The notes below the pieces were generated by a model that searched no databases, was not told the DNA's origin, and saw only the letters and a list, made by a program, of their open reading frames with translations. The translations under genes were made by a program, and so were the position numbers. 64,000 nt of DNA from Actinomadura rayongensis (GTDB lineage: Bacteria > Actinomycetota > Actinomycetes > Streptosporangiales > Streptosporangiaceae), in assembly GCF_009831215.1 (NCBI RefSeq), contig NZ_WUTW01000001.1, forward strand, positions 1,321,423 through 1,385,422. Direction: 5' to 3'. Positions 54,375-63,865 of this stretch are shown here, piece after piece (the first letter of the stretch is position 1; each line of letters starts with the position of its first letter).

Positions 54375-55334
54375 ATGGGGAGCTTTCTGCTGCGCCGGCT
54401 CGCGGGGCACACGGTGCTGGCCCTCGTGGCCGTGAGCCTCGCCTACCTGCTCGCGGCGGCGGCGCTGCACCCGTGCGAGCCGCCCGCGCCGCCGCCGGCC
54501 GCCGCGTCCGCCGGCGCGTGCCGGAGCGCCGGGGAACCGCTCGCCGGGCGCTACCGCGCGTGGGCGACCGGCGTGCTGCACGGCGACTTCGGCCGGACGC
54601 TGGACGGCGAGCCCGTCGCGGGCGAGCTGTGGCGGCGCCTGTGGGTCAGCGCGCGGCTCCTGCTCGCCGGGACCGTCCTCGGCTGCGCGGGCGGCGTCCT
54701 GCTCGGCGTGTACGCGGCGGTCCGCCGCGACGCCGCGCCCGACCGGATCATCACCGCCGGGACGTTCCTGCTGCTCGCCGTGCCGGTGTTCGTCCTCGCC
54801 GTGCTCGCGCAGATCGCCGCCGCGGAACTGGACGAGGCCACCGGCGTCCGGGTCGTCGCGTGGGCCGGGGAGCCCGGCGGGACGTTCGGCGCCCTCGGCC
54901 GCGCCGCCGACGGCCTGCGCCACCTCGCGCTTCCCACCGCCGTCGTCGCGCTGTCGCAGCTCGCGGTGTACTGCCGCTACCAGCGCGGGGTGACGCTGGA
55001 CGTCCTCGGCGCCGACCACGTCCGCACCGCCCGCGCCAAGGGGCTGCGCCGCCGGGACGCGCTGCTGCGCCACGGCCTGCGCGCGGCGCTCGTCCCGATG
55101 ACCACCTACTTCGCCTACACGGCGGGCCTCGCGCTGCTCACCGGCGTGTTCACCGAGCAGGTCTTCGGCTGGCACGGGCTCGGCGAGTGGGTCGTCGCGG
55201 CGATCGTGCGCGGGGACGTCAACGTCGTCGCCGCCGCCAACTGCGTCGCGGCGGTCGCGGTGGTCCTCGCGGGCCTGGCGTCCGACGCGGCGCGCTGCCT
55301 GCTCGACCCCCGGGTCCGGACTCCGGCGCCGTGA
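54375..55334 (+). CDS. Oligopeptide/nickel-type ABC transporter permease (OppB-like)
   Basis: A 319-residue permease starting FLLRRLAGHTVLALVAVSLA, the usual OppB N-terminus, with six segments and the EAA loop HVRTARAKGLRRRDALLRHG. A short Cys/Pro-rich extracytoplasmic insert lies at about residues 33-55. The ATG follows GGGGAGGG. It opens a four-gene operon in which each following gene begins with GTG inside the previous stop (GTGA). Confidence 0.9.
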   Translation: MGSFLLRRLAGHTVLALVAVSLAYLLAAAALHPCEPPAPPPAAASAGACRSAGEPLAGRYRAWATGVLHGDFGRTLDGEPVAGELWRRLWVSARLLLAGTVLGCAGGVLLGVYAAVRRDAAPDRIITAGTFLLLAVPVFVLAVLAQIAAAELDEATGVRVVAWAGEPGGTFGALGRAADGLRHLALPTAVVALSQLAVYCRYQRGVTLDVLGADHVRTARAKGLRRRDALLRHGLRAALVPMTTYFAYTAGLALLTGVFTEQVFGWHGLGEWVVAAIVRGDVNVVAAANCVAAVAVVLAGLASDAARCLLDPRVRTPAP

Positions 55335-56155
55335 CCCGCCGCCTGCCGGGCAACCGCCGCACGACGGCCGGGGCCGTGCTGCTGACCGCGCTGTTCCTCG
55401 CCGCGTTCCTCGGCCCGCTCGTCGCGCCGTGGGACGGCGAGCGCATCGACTACGCGGCGTTCCGCGCGCCGCCGTCGGCCGCGCACTGGCTCGGCACCAC
55501 GCAGAGCGGACGCGACGTCCTCGCGCTCACGCTCCAGGGCATGCGCACGTCGCTGCTCGTCGGGCTGCTCGTCGCCGTGCTGTCCACCGGGTTCGCCGCC
55601 GCCGTCGGGATGACCGCCGGGGTGCTCGGCGGCTGGGCGGACCGGCTGCTCATGTTCGGCGCGGACCTGCTGCTCGTCCTGCCGTCGTTCCTCGCCGTCG
55701 CGGCGCTGGCGCCGTCGCTCGGCGGCGGGCCGGGGCTGGTGCCGCTCATCGCCGCATTCCTGTGGATGATCACCGCGCGGATGGTGCGGGCGATGACGCT
55801 GTCGCTGAACCGGCGCGACTATGTGCGCGCCGCGCGGTACCTCGGCGTCGGGCCCGTCCGGGTGGTCGTCCGGCACATCCTGCCGCACCTGGCGTCGCTG
55901 CTGATCGTGGACGCGGCGCTGAACGTCAGCCTCGCGATCCTCACCGAGAGCGGCCTGGCCTACCTCGGGTTCGGCGCGCAGCCGCCGGACGTCTCGCTCG
56001 GCACGCTCATCGCCGACGCCCGCGCCGCCGCGCCCGTCTACCCGTGGCTGTTCGCGGCGGCGGCCGGGCCGCTCGTGCTGATCGTCCTCGCCGTCAACCT
56101 GCTCGGCGACGGCCTGCGCGACGCCCTGGACCCCGCGATCGCGAGGTGCTCGTGA
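55331..56155 (+). CDS. Oligopeptide/nickel-type ABC transporter permease (OppC-like)
   Basis: A 274-residue OppC/NikC-type permease. WLGTTQSGRDVLALTLQGMR is the family-typical WLGTDxxGRDVxSR region, and the EAA loop RRDYVRAARYLGVGPVRVVV follows. The GTG start overlaps the previous stop by 4 bases and its own stop overlaps the ATPase start. It forms the channel with the OppB-like protein. Confidence 0.9.
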   Translation: MTRRLPGNRRTTAGAVLLTALFLAAFLGPLVAPWDGERIDYAAFRAPPSAAHWLGTTQSGRDVLALTLQGMRTSLLVGLLVAVLSTGFAAAVGMTAGVLGGWADRLLMFGADLLLVLPSFLAVAALAPSLGGGPGLVPLIAAFLWMITARMVRAMTLSLNRRDYVRAARYLGVGPVRVVVRHILPHLASLLIVDAALNVSLAILTESGLAYLGFGAQPPDVSLGTLIADARAAAPVYPWLFAAAAGPLVLIVLAVNLLGDGLRDALDPAIARCS

Positions 56156-58161
56156 GCGTCCTCGTCGTCCGGGACCTGCACGTCACCTACCCGCCGGACC
56201 TGCCCGCCGTCCGGGGGCTCGACCTGACCGTGGCGGGCGGCGAGATCGTCGGCGTCGTCGGCGAGTCCGGGTCGGGCAAGTCGGCGCTCGCGCTCGCCGT
56301 CCTCGGCCTGCTGCCGCCGGGCGCGCGGGTGCGCGGGTCGGTGCGGCTGCGCGGCGCGGAACTGCTCGGCCGGTCCGACGCGGAACTGGCGCGGGTGCGG
56401 GGCCGCGACCTCGCGATGGTGTTCCAGAACCCGCTGTCGGCGCTCACGCCCGCGCACCCGGTCGGCGACCAGATCGCCGAGACGATCCGGCTGCACGCGG
56501 GTGCGACCCGCCGCGCCGCCCGCACCCGCGCCGTCGAACTGCTCGACCTCGTCGGGATCCCGGACGCGCCGCGCAGCGCCCGCGCGTACCCGCACGAGTT
56601 CTCCGGCGGGATGCGGCAGCGCGTGATGATCGCGATGGCCGTCGCCAACGACCCGGTCGCGATCGTCGCCGACGAGCCGACGACCGCGCTCGACGTGACC
56701 GTCCAGGCCCAGATCCTCGGCCTGCTGCGCGCCGCGCGGGACGCCACCGGCGCCGCGATCGTCCTCATCACCCACGACCTCGGCGTCGTCGCCGAGGTCG
56801 CCGACCGCGTCGTCGTGCTGTACGCGGGACGCGAGGCCGAGTCCGGGCCGGTCCGCGACGTGTACCGGCGCCCCCGGATGCCGTACACGATCGGGCTGCT
56901 CGGGTCGCTGCCGCGCCTGGACGGCGCCCGCCGGCCCGCGCCGATCCCCGGCGCCCCGCCGCCCGCCGGGGGACCGCCCGCGCCGTGCGCGTTCCGGCCG
57001 CGCTGCCCGGTCGGCGGCCCGGCCTGCGACGTCGCGCCGCCCGAGCCGGTGCTCGTCGGCGTCGGGCACCGTGTGGCCTGCGCGGACCCGGCCGCGACGC
57101 TCGACCCGTCCCGGGTGTTCCCGCCCGCTCCGGCCGCGCCGCCGCGTCCGCCGGGCGACCGGCGCCCGCCGGTGCTGCGCGTGACGGGGCTCGTCCGGCA
57201 CTTCCCGCCGCGCCGGACCCGGCCGCGCGGCCGGCCCGTCCGGGCGGTGGACGGCGTCACGCTGGAGGTCCGCGCGGGCGAGACGCTGGGGCTCGTCGGC
57301 GAGTCCGGCTGCGGCAAGACGACCGTGCTCATGGAGATCCTGCGGCTGGACCGGCCGCAGCACGGGCGGATCACCGTCCTCGGCCGCGACACCGCGACCC
57401 TGACGGCGTCGCACCGCCGGGCGCTGCGCCGCGATCTGCAGGTCGTGTTCCAGGACCCGCTGTCGTCCCTGGACCCCCGGATGCGCGTCCGCGCGATCCT
57501 GGCCCAGCCGTTGCGGACCCACCGCGTCGCGCGGGCCGCCGTGCCGGGACGCGTCGCCGAGCTGCTGGACCTCGTCGGGCTGGAGCCCGCGCTCGCGGAC
57601 CGGTATCCGGGCGCGCTGTCGTCGGGCCAGCGGCAGCGGGTCGCGATCGCCCGCGCGCTCGCGCTGGAGCCCCGGCTCGTGCTGCTGGACGAGCCCGTCG
57701 CGTCGCTGGACGTGTCCGTCCAGGCCCAGATCATGGACCTGCTCCAGGACCTCCAGGCCCGGCTCGGCCTCGCGTACGTGTTCGTGTCGCACGACCTCGC
57801 GGTGGTGCGCCGCATGGCCGACCGGGTGGCCGTCATGTACAACGGGCGGATCGTGGAGCAGGGCGCGGTCGGCGCGGTGTACGGATCCCCGGCGCACCCG
57901 TACACGCGGGCGCTGCTGGACGCGGTGCCGGTGCCCGACCCGTCCGCGCGGGACCGGGCCGACGGACGGCAGCGGACGCTGCGCGGCGATCCGCCCGACC
58001 CGTCCGCTCCCGTCGCGGGCTGCCGGTTCCGTCCGCGCTGCCCGGCGTTCCCGGCGCTGGACGCCGCGACGCGGCGGCGGTGCGAGCGGGAGGAACCGCC
58101 GGCCCTGCCCGTCGTCCCCGGAACGGACCAGGACGCGGCCTGCCACCGCGTGCCCCGGTGA
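56152..58161 (+). CDS. Fused dual ABC ATPase (OppD-OppF-like) of the peptide importer
   Basis: A 669-residue protein carrying two full ABC domains. The first has Walker A GESGSGKSA, signature FSGGMRQR, Walker B VAIVADEPTTALDV and a C-terminal oligopeptide-transport cysteine region. The second has GESGCGKTT, the variant signature LSSGQRQR, VLLDEPVASLDV and a second Cys-rich tail. In most bacteria OppD and OppF are separate genes. Here they are one polypeptide. The GTG overlaps the OppC stop by 4 bases. Both domains look catalytically intact. Confidence 0.92.
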   Translation: MSVLVVRDLHVTYPPDLPAVRGLDLTVAGGEIVGVVGESGSGKSALALAVLGLLPPGARVRGSVRLRGAELLGRSDAELARVRGRDLAMVFQNPLSALTPAHPVGDQIAETIRLHAGATRRAARTRAVELLDLVGIPDAPRSARAYPHEFSGGMRQRVMIAMAVANDPVAIVADEPTTALDVTVQAQILGLLRAARDATGAAIVLITHDLGVVAEVADRVVVLYAGREAESGPVRDVYRRPRMPYTIGLLGSLPRLDGARRPAPIPGAPPPAGGPPAPCAFRPRCPVGGPACDVAPPEPVLVGVGHRVACADPAATLDPSRVFPPAPAAPPRPPGDRRPPVLRVTGLVRHFPPRRTRPRGRPVRAVDGVTLEVRAGETLGLVGESGCGKTTVLMEILRLDRPQHGRITVLGRDTATLTASHRRALRRDLQVVFQDPLSSLDPRMRVRAILAQPLRTHRVARAAVPGRVAELLDLVGLEPALADRYPGALSSGQRQRVAIARALALEPRLVLLDEPVASLDVSVQAQIMDLLQDLQARLGLAYVFVSHDLAVVRRMADRVAVMYNGRIVEQGAVGAVYGSPAHPYTRALLDAVPVPDPSARDRADGRQRTLRGDPPDPSAPVAGCRFRPRCPAFPALDAATRRRCEREEPPALPVVPGTDQDAACHRVPR

Positions 58162-59813
58162 GGGCCCGGACCCTCCTGGCCGTCGCTCCGCTGCTGGTCG
58201 CCCCGCCCGGCGGCTGCGGGGAGGCCGCCGGGCCGCCGCCCGTCCCGCCGCCGGCCGACGTCAACCCGGCCCCGCGCGCCGAGGTCCGGACGGGCGGGAC
58301 GCTGCGCTGGCCGCTGCCGGAGTTCCCGGTCCAGTGGAACGTGAACCACGCCGACGGGAGCCGGAGCGCGGTCGGGACGGTCGTCCGGGCCGTCCTGCCG
58401 GTGCTGATGCGCGCCGACGCCCGCGCGGTCGCGCATCCGGTGCCGGAGTACCTGCTGTCGGCGCGCGTGACGCGGCTGCGTCCCCGGCAGGTCGTGACGT
58501 ACCGGCTGAATCCGGCGGCGCGCTGGTCCGACGGCCGCAGGCTCGGCGTCGCCGACTTCGCCGCGCAGGCCCGCGCGCTGTCGGGCGCCGACCCGCGCTT
58601 CCGCGTCGCGACCGTCACCGGGTACCGGCAGATCGCGCGGGTCGAGGCGGGGACGGCGCCCGGCGAGGTGCGCGTCGTGTTCGCCCGCCCGTACGCCGAC
58701 TGGCGCGGCCTGTTCAGCCCGCTCTACCCGGCGTCGCGGACGGCGGCGCCCGACGCGTTCAACCGGGCCTGGACGAACCGGATCCCCGTCACCGCCGGGC
58801 CGTTCCGCGTCGCGCGGATCGACCGGATGCAGCAGACCGTGACGCTCGTCCGCGACTCCGCCTGGTGGGGCCGCCCCGCCCGGCTCGACCGGATCGTGTT
58901 CCGCGCGCTGGACGGCGCCGCGCTGCCCGGCGCGTTCGCCGCCGACGAGATCGACCTGATCGACGTCGGGACGGACGCGGCGGCGCTGCGGCGCGCCGCG
59001 GCGGCGCCGAGCGCGGCGGTGCGGCGGGCGGCCGGGCCGGACTGGCGGCACCTGACGCTGAACGCGGCCCGTCCGGCGTTGGCGGACGTCCGGGTGCGGC
59101 GCGCGGTGTTCGCCGCCCTCGACCGCACCGCGCTCGTGCGGGCCGACCTCGCGGGGCTGGACTGGCCCGTCCGCCCGCTCGGGAACCACTTCGTCGTGCC
59201 CGGCCGTCCCGGCTACCGCGACAACGCGCCGCCCTACGACCCGGCCGCCGCGCGCCGCCTGCTCGACGCGGCGGGCTGGCGCCTCCACGGCCGCCACCGG
59301 ACGCGCGGCGGACGGACGCTCGTGCTGCGGTTCGTCCTCCCGGCGGGCGTGCCCGGCGCCAAGCCGGAGGCCGAGCTGACGCGGGCGATGCTGCGGAACG
59401 TCGGGATCGGAGTCGACGTCCGGATCGTCCCCGTGGCCGATCTGTTCGACCGGTACGTGGCGCCGGGCGCGTTCGACATCGTCCCGTTCACCTGGCTCGG
59501 GACGGCGTTCCCCGCCTCGGCGCTGCGCTCGGCGTTCGCGCGTCCGTCCGGCGGCGGCCTGCTCCAGAACTACGCCCGGCACGGCACCGCCGCCATCGAC
59601 CGGGCGATGGACCGCGCGGCCTCAGCCGCCGGAGACCCGCGCCGCGCCCGCGCGCTCCTCGACAAGGCCGACCGGCTGCTGTGGCGCGAGGCGACCGTGC
59701 TGCCGCTCTACCAGCGCCCGCAGATCGTCGTGGTGCGGCGCGGCCTGGCCAACCTCGGCGCGAACGGCTTCTCCGAGCCCGCCTACGAGGACATCGGCTT
59801 CACGCGTCCCTAG
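58158..59813 (+). CDS. Family-5 substrate-binding lipoprotein of the peptide importer
   Basis: A 551-residue solute-binding protein with a short signal (RTLLAVAPLLVAPPGGC) and a Pro-rich linker, then the family-5 core (EYLLSARVTRLRPRQVVTYR, NPAARWSDGRRLGVADF, LNAARPALADVRVRRAVFAAL). The lipobox is weak (PGGC), so lipidation is uncertain. It ends the four-gene operon and its stop codon overlaps the stop of the convergent gene by 3 bases. Ligand is unknown: dipeptide, muropeptide and metal-chelate are all possible. Confidence 0.85.
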   Translation: MRARTLLAVAPLLVAPPGGCGEAAGPPPVPPPADVNPAPRAEVRTGGTLRWPLPEFPVQWNVNHADGSRSAVGTVVRAVLPVLMRADARAVAHPVPEYLLSARVTRLRPRQVVTYRLNPAARWSDGRRLGVADFAAQARALSGADPRFRVATVTGYRQIARVEAGTAPGEVRVVFARPYADWRGLFSPLYPASRTAAPDAFNRAWTNRIPVTAGPFRVARIDRMQQTVTLVRDSAWWGRPARLDRIVFRALDGAALPGAFAADEIDLIDVGTDAAALRRAAAAPSAAVRRAAGPDWRHLTLNAARPALADVRVRRAVFAALDRTALVRADLAGLDWPVRPLGNHFVVPGRPGYRDNAPPYDPAAARRLLDAAGWRLHGRHRTRGGRTLVLRFVLPAGVPGAKPEAELTRAMLRNVGIGVDVRIVPVADLFDRYVAPGAFDIVPFTWLGTAFPASALRSAFARPSGGGLLQNYARHGTAAIDRAMDRAASAAGDPRRARALLDKADRLLWREATVLPLYQRPQIVVVRRGLANLGANGFSEPAYEDIGFTRP

Positions 59814-60541
59814 GGGAAGTCGAGCGGGACGCCCTTGCGGTCGCTGGTGTAGCGGGCGTTCCAGACGTACAGCCGGATCTCGTCCGGGCGCAGGCCGGGG
59901 CGGACGGGCAGGTCGGTCGCGATCCGCACGACGTAGGAGGCGCCGGCGGGGATCATCGTGTCGCCGTCCTCGGCGTGCGGGGCCGGGGCGTCGCCGAGCC
60001 GCGCGGTGACCGCGCTGTGGTTCGGGAGCGTGCACATCGACGTGGGGATGCCCGGCTGCGGCATGCAGCGGGAGCGGTACCGCGCGTCCACCTGCGAGCG
60101 CGGCAGGAACAGGTCGGCGGGGTAGTCCAGCAGGACGGGACGGCGCTGGGTGTTGGTGAGCACGTACTCGGCGTAGGCGTAGCGCGCGCCCCGGGCGGCC
60201 TTCTCTGCGGTCTTCGGCGGCGTCGCGGTGACGCCCGCGCGCGCCGCGCCGAGCGCGTAGCCGTAGCCCTCGGGGGTGTTGAAGGTCTGCGCCGGGCCCG
60301 TGCGGGGCCTGCGCGCCGCCGGGAGGCCGCCGGGTCCCGAGCCCTGCCCGGCGAGCGAGGGGGGCGGGGACGTCGCCGGGCCCGCGTCGTCGCCCGGCCG
60401 CAGCCAGACGATCGCGCCCGCGACCGCCGCGATGCCGACGACGCCGGTGACCGCGCCGGCGAGGCCGAGGCGTCCGGCGCCGCCGCCCTGCTTGCGACGG
60501 CGGTGGGAACTGCGGGGGCCGGGGGTGGTCGGCGTGGGCAT
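59810..60541 (-). CDS. Membrane-anchored hypothetical protein
   Basis: A 243-residue protein: a basic, Pro/Gly-rich cytoplasmic start, one membrane segment (LGLAGAVTGVVGIAAVAGAI), a Pro-rich linker, and an extracytoplasmic beta-rich domain from about residue 85 (FNTPEGYGYALGAARAGV, YAYAEYVLTNTQRRPVLLDY). That domain has two cysteines (CMPQPGIPTSMC) that could form a disulfide. It resembles single-pass actinobacterial hypothetical proteins with an immunoglobulin-like outer domain, but I do not recognise a defined family. Confidence 0.6.
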   Translation of the reverse strand: MPTPTTPGPRSSHRRRKQGGGAGRLGLAGAVTGVVGIAAVAGAIVWLRPGDDAGPATSPPPSLAGQGSGPGGLPAARRPRTGPAQTFNTPEGYGYALGAARAGVTATPPKTAEKAARGARYAYAEYVLTNTQRRPVLLDYPADLFLPRSQVDARYRSRCMPQPGIPTSMCTLPNHSAVTARLGDAPAPHAEDGDTMIPAGASYVVRIATDLPVRPGLRPDEIRLYVWNARYTSDRKGVPLDFP

Positions 60542-60676
60542 GGTGGTTCCCGTGCTCCCTCAACTGGCGTCCGGAACAGGGCTGGACACGATACCGGAAG
60601 TACGGATCGGTGGGCCAAGTGCTGCTATGTGATAAATACGGCGGCGATTCTTCGTGTCCAGGGATGAAAGCGCCGG

Positions 60677-61390
60677 TCAGTCGGCCAGGGCGCGGGCGAG
60701 CGCCAGAACATCGGACACGATGAGGTCGACGCCTGCGGGCGGGTCGACGGGACGCGCGTCCGGTCCCCACTCGTACGGCCGCGGGAGGTAGGCGGTGCGG
60801 AATGCCGTCCCGGCCGCCGCTTCGAGGTCGTCGGGGTGGCAGGCCGTCAGCAGGATCCGGCGCGGCTCGACGTCCAGGAGTTCGGCGGCCCGGCGGTAGA
60901 CGCGCGGGTCGGGCTTGAACGTCCCGGCCAGCTCCGCCGACAGCACGCAGTCGAACCGCAGGCCCGCGCGCTTGGCCAGGCGCGTGAGCAGGCCGACGCC
61001 GCCGTTGGACAGCGTGCCGGTGACGAGCCGTCCCGCGTGCAGCCGCTCCAGGCCGGGCGCGGCGTCGGGCCATGGACGCAGCCGGTGCCAGGCCCGGACG
61101 AGCCCGGCGCGGTCGGCGTCGCCGAAGCCGGTCACGCCGTGGTCGGCGAGCGCCGCGTCCAGCGTGAACCGGTGCAGGGCGTCGGTGGAGCGCAGCGACA
61201 GGTCCCCGGCGAGCGCCCGGTGGATCGCGGGCCGGTAGTGCCGCCGCCACGCGGTCGTGACGGCGGGCCAGTCGGCGTCGATCCCGGCGGCGGCCCCGGC
61301 GTCGGCGAGTTCGCCGCTCACGCTCGTCCACCAGTCGGTCAGCGTGCCGAAGACGTCGAACAGGACGACGTCGATCTCCTTCGGTTCCAC
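60677..61390 (-). CDS. Haloacid dehalogenase type II (HAD superfamily)
   Basis: A 237-residue HAD protein. Nucleophile Asp12 lies in VVLFDVFGTLTDWW, the serine motif in GTLSNGGVGLLT, Lys in GTFKPDPRVYRRAAELLD and the acidic motif in CHPDDLEAAAGTAF. The layout resembles L-2-haloacid dehalogenases more than phosphoglycolate phosphatases. The GTG start lies 10 bases after glcF, so it is probably in the glcDEF operon. Dehalogenation of a haloacetate would give glycolate, the substrate of the oxidase encoded upstream. The 136-base gap after it to 60541 holds no gene. Confidence 0.78.
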   Translation of the reverse strand: MEPKEIDVVLFDVFGTLTDWWTSVSGELADAGAAAGIDADWPAVTTAWRRHYRPAIHRALAGDLSLRSTDALHRFTLDAALADHGVTGFGDADRAGLVRAWHRLRPWPDAAPGLERLHAGRLVTGTLSNGGVGLLTRLAKRAGLRFDCVLSAELAGTFKPDPRVYRRAAELLDVEPRRILLTACHPDDLEAAAGTAFRTAYLPRPYEWGPDARPVDPPAGVDLIVSDVLALARALAD

Positions 61391-61400
61391 GTGCGCCCTT

Positions 61401-62678
61401 TCAGAGCAGCGCCGCGCGGCCGAGACCGCGCAGCGACGCGTCCAGCACCTGCGCGGTGTGCGCGACGGCGATGTCGGTGCCCTGGCGGCGCAGCGCGGTC
61501 GCGATCTGCAGCGAGCAGCCGGGGTTGGCGGCGACGAGCAGTTCCGCGCCGGTCGCGCGGACCGTCCCGGCCTTGCGGTCGCCGAGCTGCGCGGCGGCCT
61601 CGGGCTGGAACAGGTTGTAGGTCCCGGCCGAGCCGCAGCAGACGTCCGGGTCGGCGATCTCCCGGACGGTCAGCTCCGGGATCCCCGCGAGCAGCCGCCG
61701 GGGCTGGCTCCGGATCCGCTGCGCGTGGGACAGGTGGCACGCGTCGTGGTAGGCGACGGTCGCGGGAACCGGGTGGCGTTCGGCGCGCGGGCCGAGTTCG
61801 TCCACGAACTCGGCGAAGTCGCGGGTCTTGGCCGCGACCGCCGCCGCGCGCCGCGCCCACGCCGGGTCGTCGGCCAGGACGTCCGCGTACTCCTTCATGG
61901 ACGACCCGCAGCCCGCCGCGTTCACGACGACGACGTCCACGGACTCGAACGTCTCGATCGTCGCGCGGGCGAACGCGGCGGCCTCCTCGGCGCGTCCGGA
62001 ATGCAGCGACAGCGCGCCGCAGCAGCCCTGGTCGCGCGGGATGACGACGTCGCAGCCCTCCAGCGCGAGCACGCGCGCGGTCGCCGCGTTGACGCCCGGG
62101 AAGAACTCGCCCTGCACGCAGCCGGTGAGCATCCCGACGGTCGCGCGCCGACCGCCGCGCGCCGCGACGCGCTCGGGCAGCCGGGGCGCCGGGCCGAGCG
62201 GCGGCGCGAGCCGTTCCATCGCGGCCAGCGTCGGCGAGATCCGCTCCAGCACGCCGCTGCGGCGCACCAGCGCGGGCAGCCCCGACCGCTGGTAGAGGCG
62301 CAGCGGCCCGCGCACGGCCCGCAGCCGCCGCCGGTACGGGAACAGCCGGAACACCGCCTCGCGCAGGACGCGCTCGCGCAGCGGCCTCGGGTGCTCGTCC
62401 TCCACCTCGGCGCGCGTCGTCTCGATGAGCCGGTCGTACTGGACGCCGGACGGGCACGCCGTCACGCACGCCATGCACCCGAGGCACTGGTCGAAGTGCT
62501 GCACCATCGGCGCGAGCGGCGCGCCCTCCTCGCGCTGCGCCATGAGATGGATGCGCCCGCGCGGGGAGTCCATCTCCTCGCCCCACAGCACGTACGTGGG
62601 ACACGTCGGGAGGCAGAATCCGCAGTGGACGCAGTCGCCCAGCAGGTTCTGCCTATCGCGCGGCGTCTCGGCGACCAT
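61401..62678 (-). CDS. glcF: Glycolate oxidase iron-sulfur subunit
   Basis: A 425-residue protein with two [4Fe-4S] motifs (CVHCGFCLPTCPTY and CLGCMACVTACPSG) and two CCG domains (DQGCCGALSLHSG, DVCCGSAGTYNLFQ). It carries electrons from the flavin subunits of glycolate oxidase to the respiratory chain. The start overlaps the glcE stop (TGATG) and GGAGGAATCTG precedes it. Length matches GlcF. Confidence 0.94.
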   Translation of the reverse strand: MVAETPRDRQNLLGDCVHCGFCLPTCPTYVLWGEEMDSPRGRIHLMAQREEGAPLAPMVQHFDQCLGCMACVTACPSGVQYDRLIETTRAEVEDEHPRPLRERVLREAVFRLFPYRRRLRAVRGPLRLYQRSGLPALVRRSGVLERISPTLAAMERLAPPLGPAPRLPERVAARGGRRATVGMLTGCVQGEFFPGVNAATARVLALEGCDVVIPRDQGCCGALSLHSGRAEEAAAFARATIETFESVDVVVVNAAGCGSSMKEYADVLADDPAWARRAAAVAAKTRDFAEFVDELGPRAERHPVPATVAYHDACHLSHAQRIRSQPRRLLAGIPELTVREIADPDVCCGSAGTYNLFQPEAAAQLGDRKAGTVRATGAELLVAANPGCSLQIATALRRQGTDIAVAHTAQVLDASLRGLGRAALL

Positions 62679-63865
62679 CAGATTCCTCCCGCGAAACGCC
62701 CCGGCGACAACCGGTGCTCCGGATCGAACTGGTCCTTGACGCGCCGCATCAGCGCGAGCGCCGGGACGGGGCCCCAGACGTCCACGGCGGCGCGGACGTC
62801 CTCGGGCGCGAACCGCACGACGGCCCCGCCGATGCTCCGCAGTGCCGCCAGAACTTCCGCGACGCGTTCGGGCGGGGTTCCGGCGGGCAGCGCGGCCCAG
62901 CCGTGGCCGCTCGCCGACCAGGTCAGCGCGGCGGTCGCCGCGTGCGGGCCGGTGAGCAGGTCCTTCAGCGACGCGGGCGGGACGGACGTCTCGATCAGCG
63001 CGGAGCCGTCCGGGTACGCGCCCCAGCCGTCCGGGGCCTGTTCCGCGACCGTCCCGCCGATCAGGGACGCGACGCGGTCGGAGCGCGCGGGCAGCGCCTC
63101 GGCGACGCCCTCCAGCAGGACGTCCACGCGGTGCCCCGCGCCGGGCGCCGTCGCGCACTCGATCGCCGCCGCGTCGGCCTGACTGTGCAGCACCGCGTGG
63201 ACGGCGTCGTAAGCCTCCGCCGCGCTCCCGTAGGTCTGGGAGACGAACGCACGCGCGGGGGGCAGCGGGTGCAGCCGGAACGTCGCGGACACGATGAGGC
63301 CGAGGGTGCCGAACGAGCCCGCGAACAACCGTCCGAGGTCGTAGCCCGCGACGTTCTTCACGACCTTCCCGCCCGAGCGCGCGACCGTCCCGTCCGCCCG
63401 GACGATCGTCAGCCCGATGACGAGATCGCGCGGCGTCCCGTAGCGCAGGCGCAGCGGCCCGGCGGCGCCCGCCGCGACCGTCCCGCCGACCGTGCTCCCC
63501 GGCGGACCGTCGAGCGCGAGCCGCTGGCCGTGCGCGCCGAGCGCCGCGTTCAGGTCGTCCAGCGGCACCCCGGCCTCGGCCGTCGCGACCAGGTCGCCCG
63601 CCGCGTGCTCCACGATCCGGTCGAGGCGCCGCGTGTCCACGAGCAGGTCGCAGCGCGTCGGCGGCGGACCCCAGTCCAGGCGGGTCTCGCCGCCGCGCGC
63701 GACCATGGCGAGTCCGTGTCCGGCCGCCGCGCGCAGCAGCGCCGACGCCTCCTCGACCGTCGCGGGGGCGGCGACGTACCGGGGGGCGACCCCGAGCACG
63801 CCCTCTTCGGGCTCGGCGGGGCGGACGTCGGCGCACGCCCCGGCCAGCGCGTCCAGCGCGTCCAT
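62678..63865 (-). CDS. glcE: Glycolate oxidase FAD-binding subunit
   Basis: A 395-residue FAD-binding PCMH-type protein. The flavin-binding core is recognisable as GPPGSTVGGTVAAGAAGPLR and SGGKVVKNVAGYDLGRLFAG. It forms glycolate oxidase with GlcD and GlcF. The ATG at 63865 overlaps the glcD stop by one base, so it is translationally coupled. Confidence 0.93.
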   Translation of the reverse strand: MDALDALAGACADVRPAEPEEGVLGVAPRYVAAPATVEEASALLRAAAGHGLAMVARGGETRLDWGPPPTRCDLLVDTRRLDRIVEHAAGDLVATAEAGVPLDDLNAALGAHGQRLALDGPPGSTVGGTVAAGAAGPLRLRYGTPRDLVIGLTIVRADGTVARSGGKVVKNVAGYDLGRLFAGSFGTLGLIVSATFRLHPLPPARAFVSQTYGSAAEAYDAVHAVLHSQADAAAIECATAPGAGHRVDVLLEGVAEALPARSDRVASLIGGTVAEQAPDGWGAYPDGSALIETSVPPASLKDLLTGPHAATAALTWSASGHGWAALPAGTPPERVAEVLAALRSIGGAVVRFAPEDVRAAVDVWGPVPALALMRRVKDQFDPEHRLSPGRFAGGI

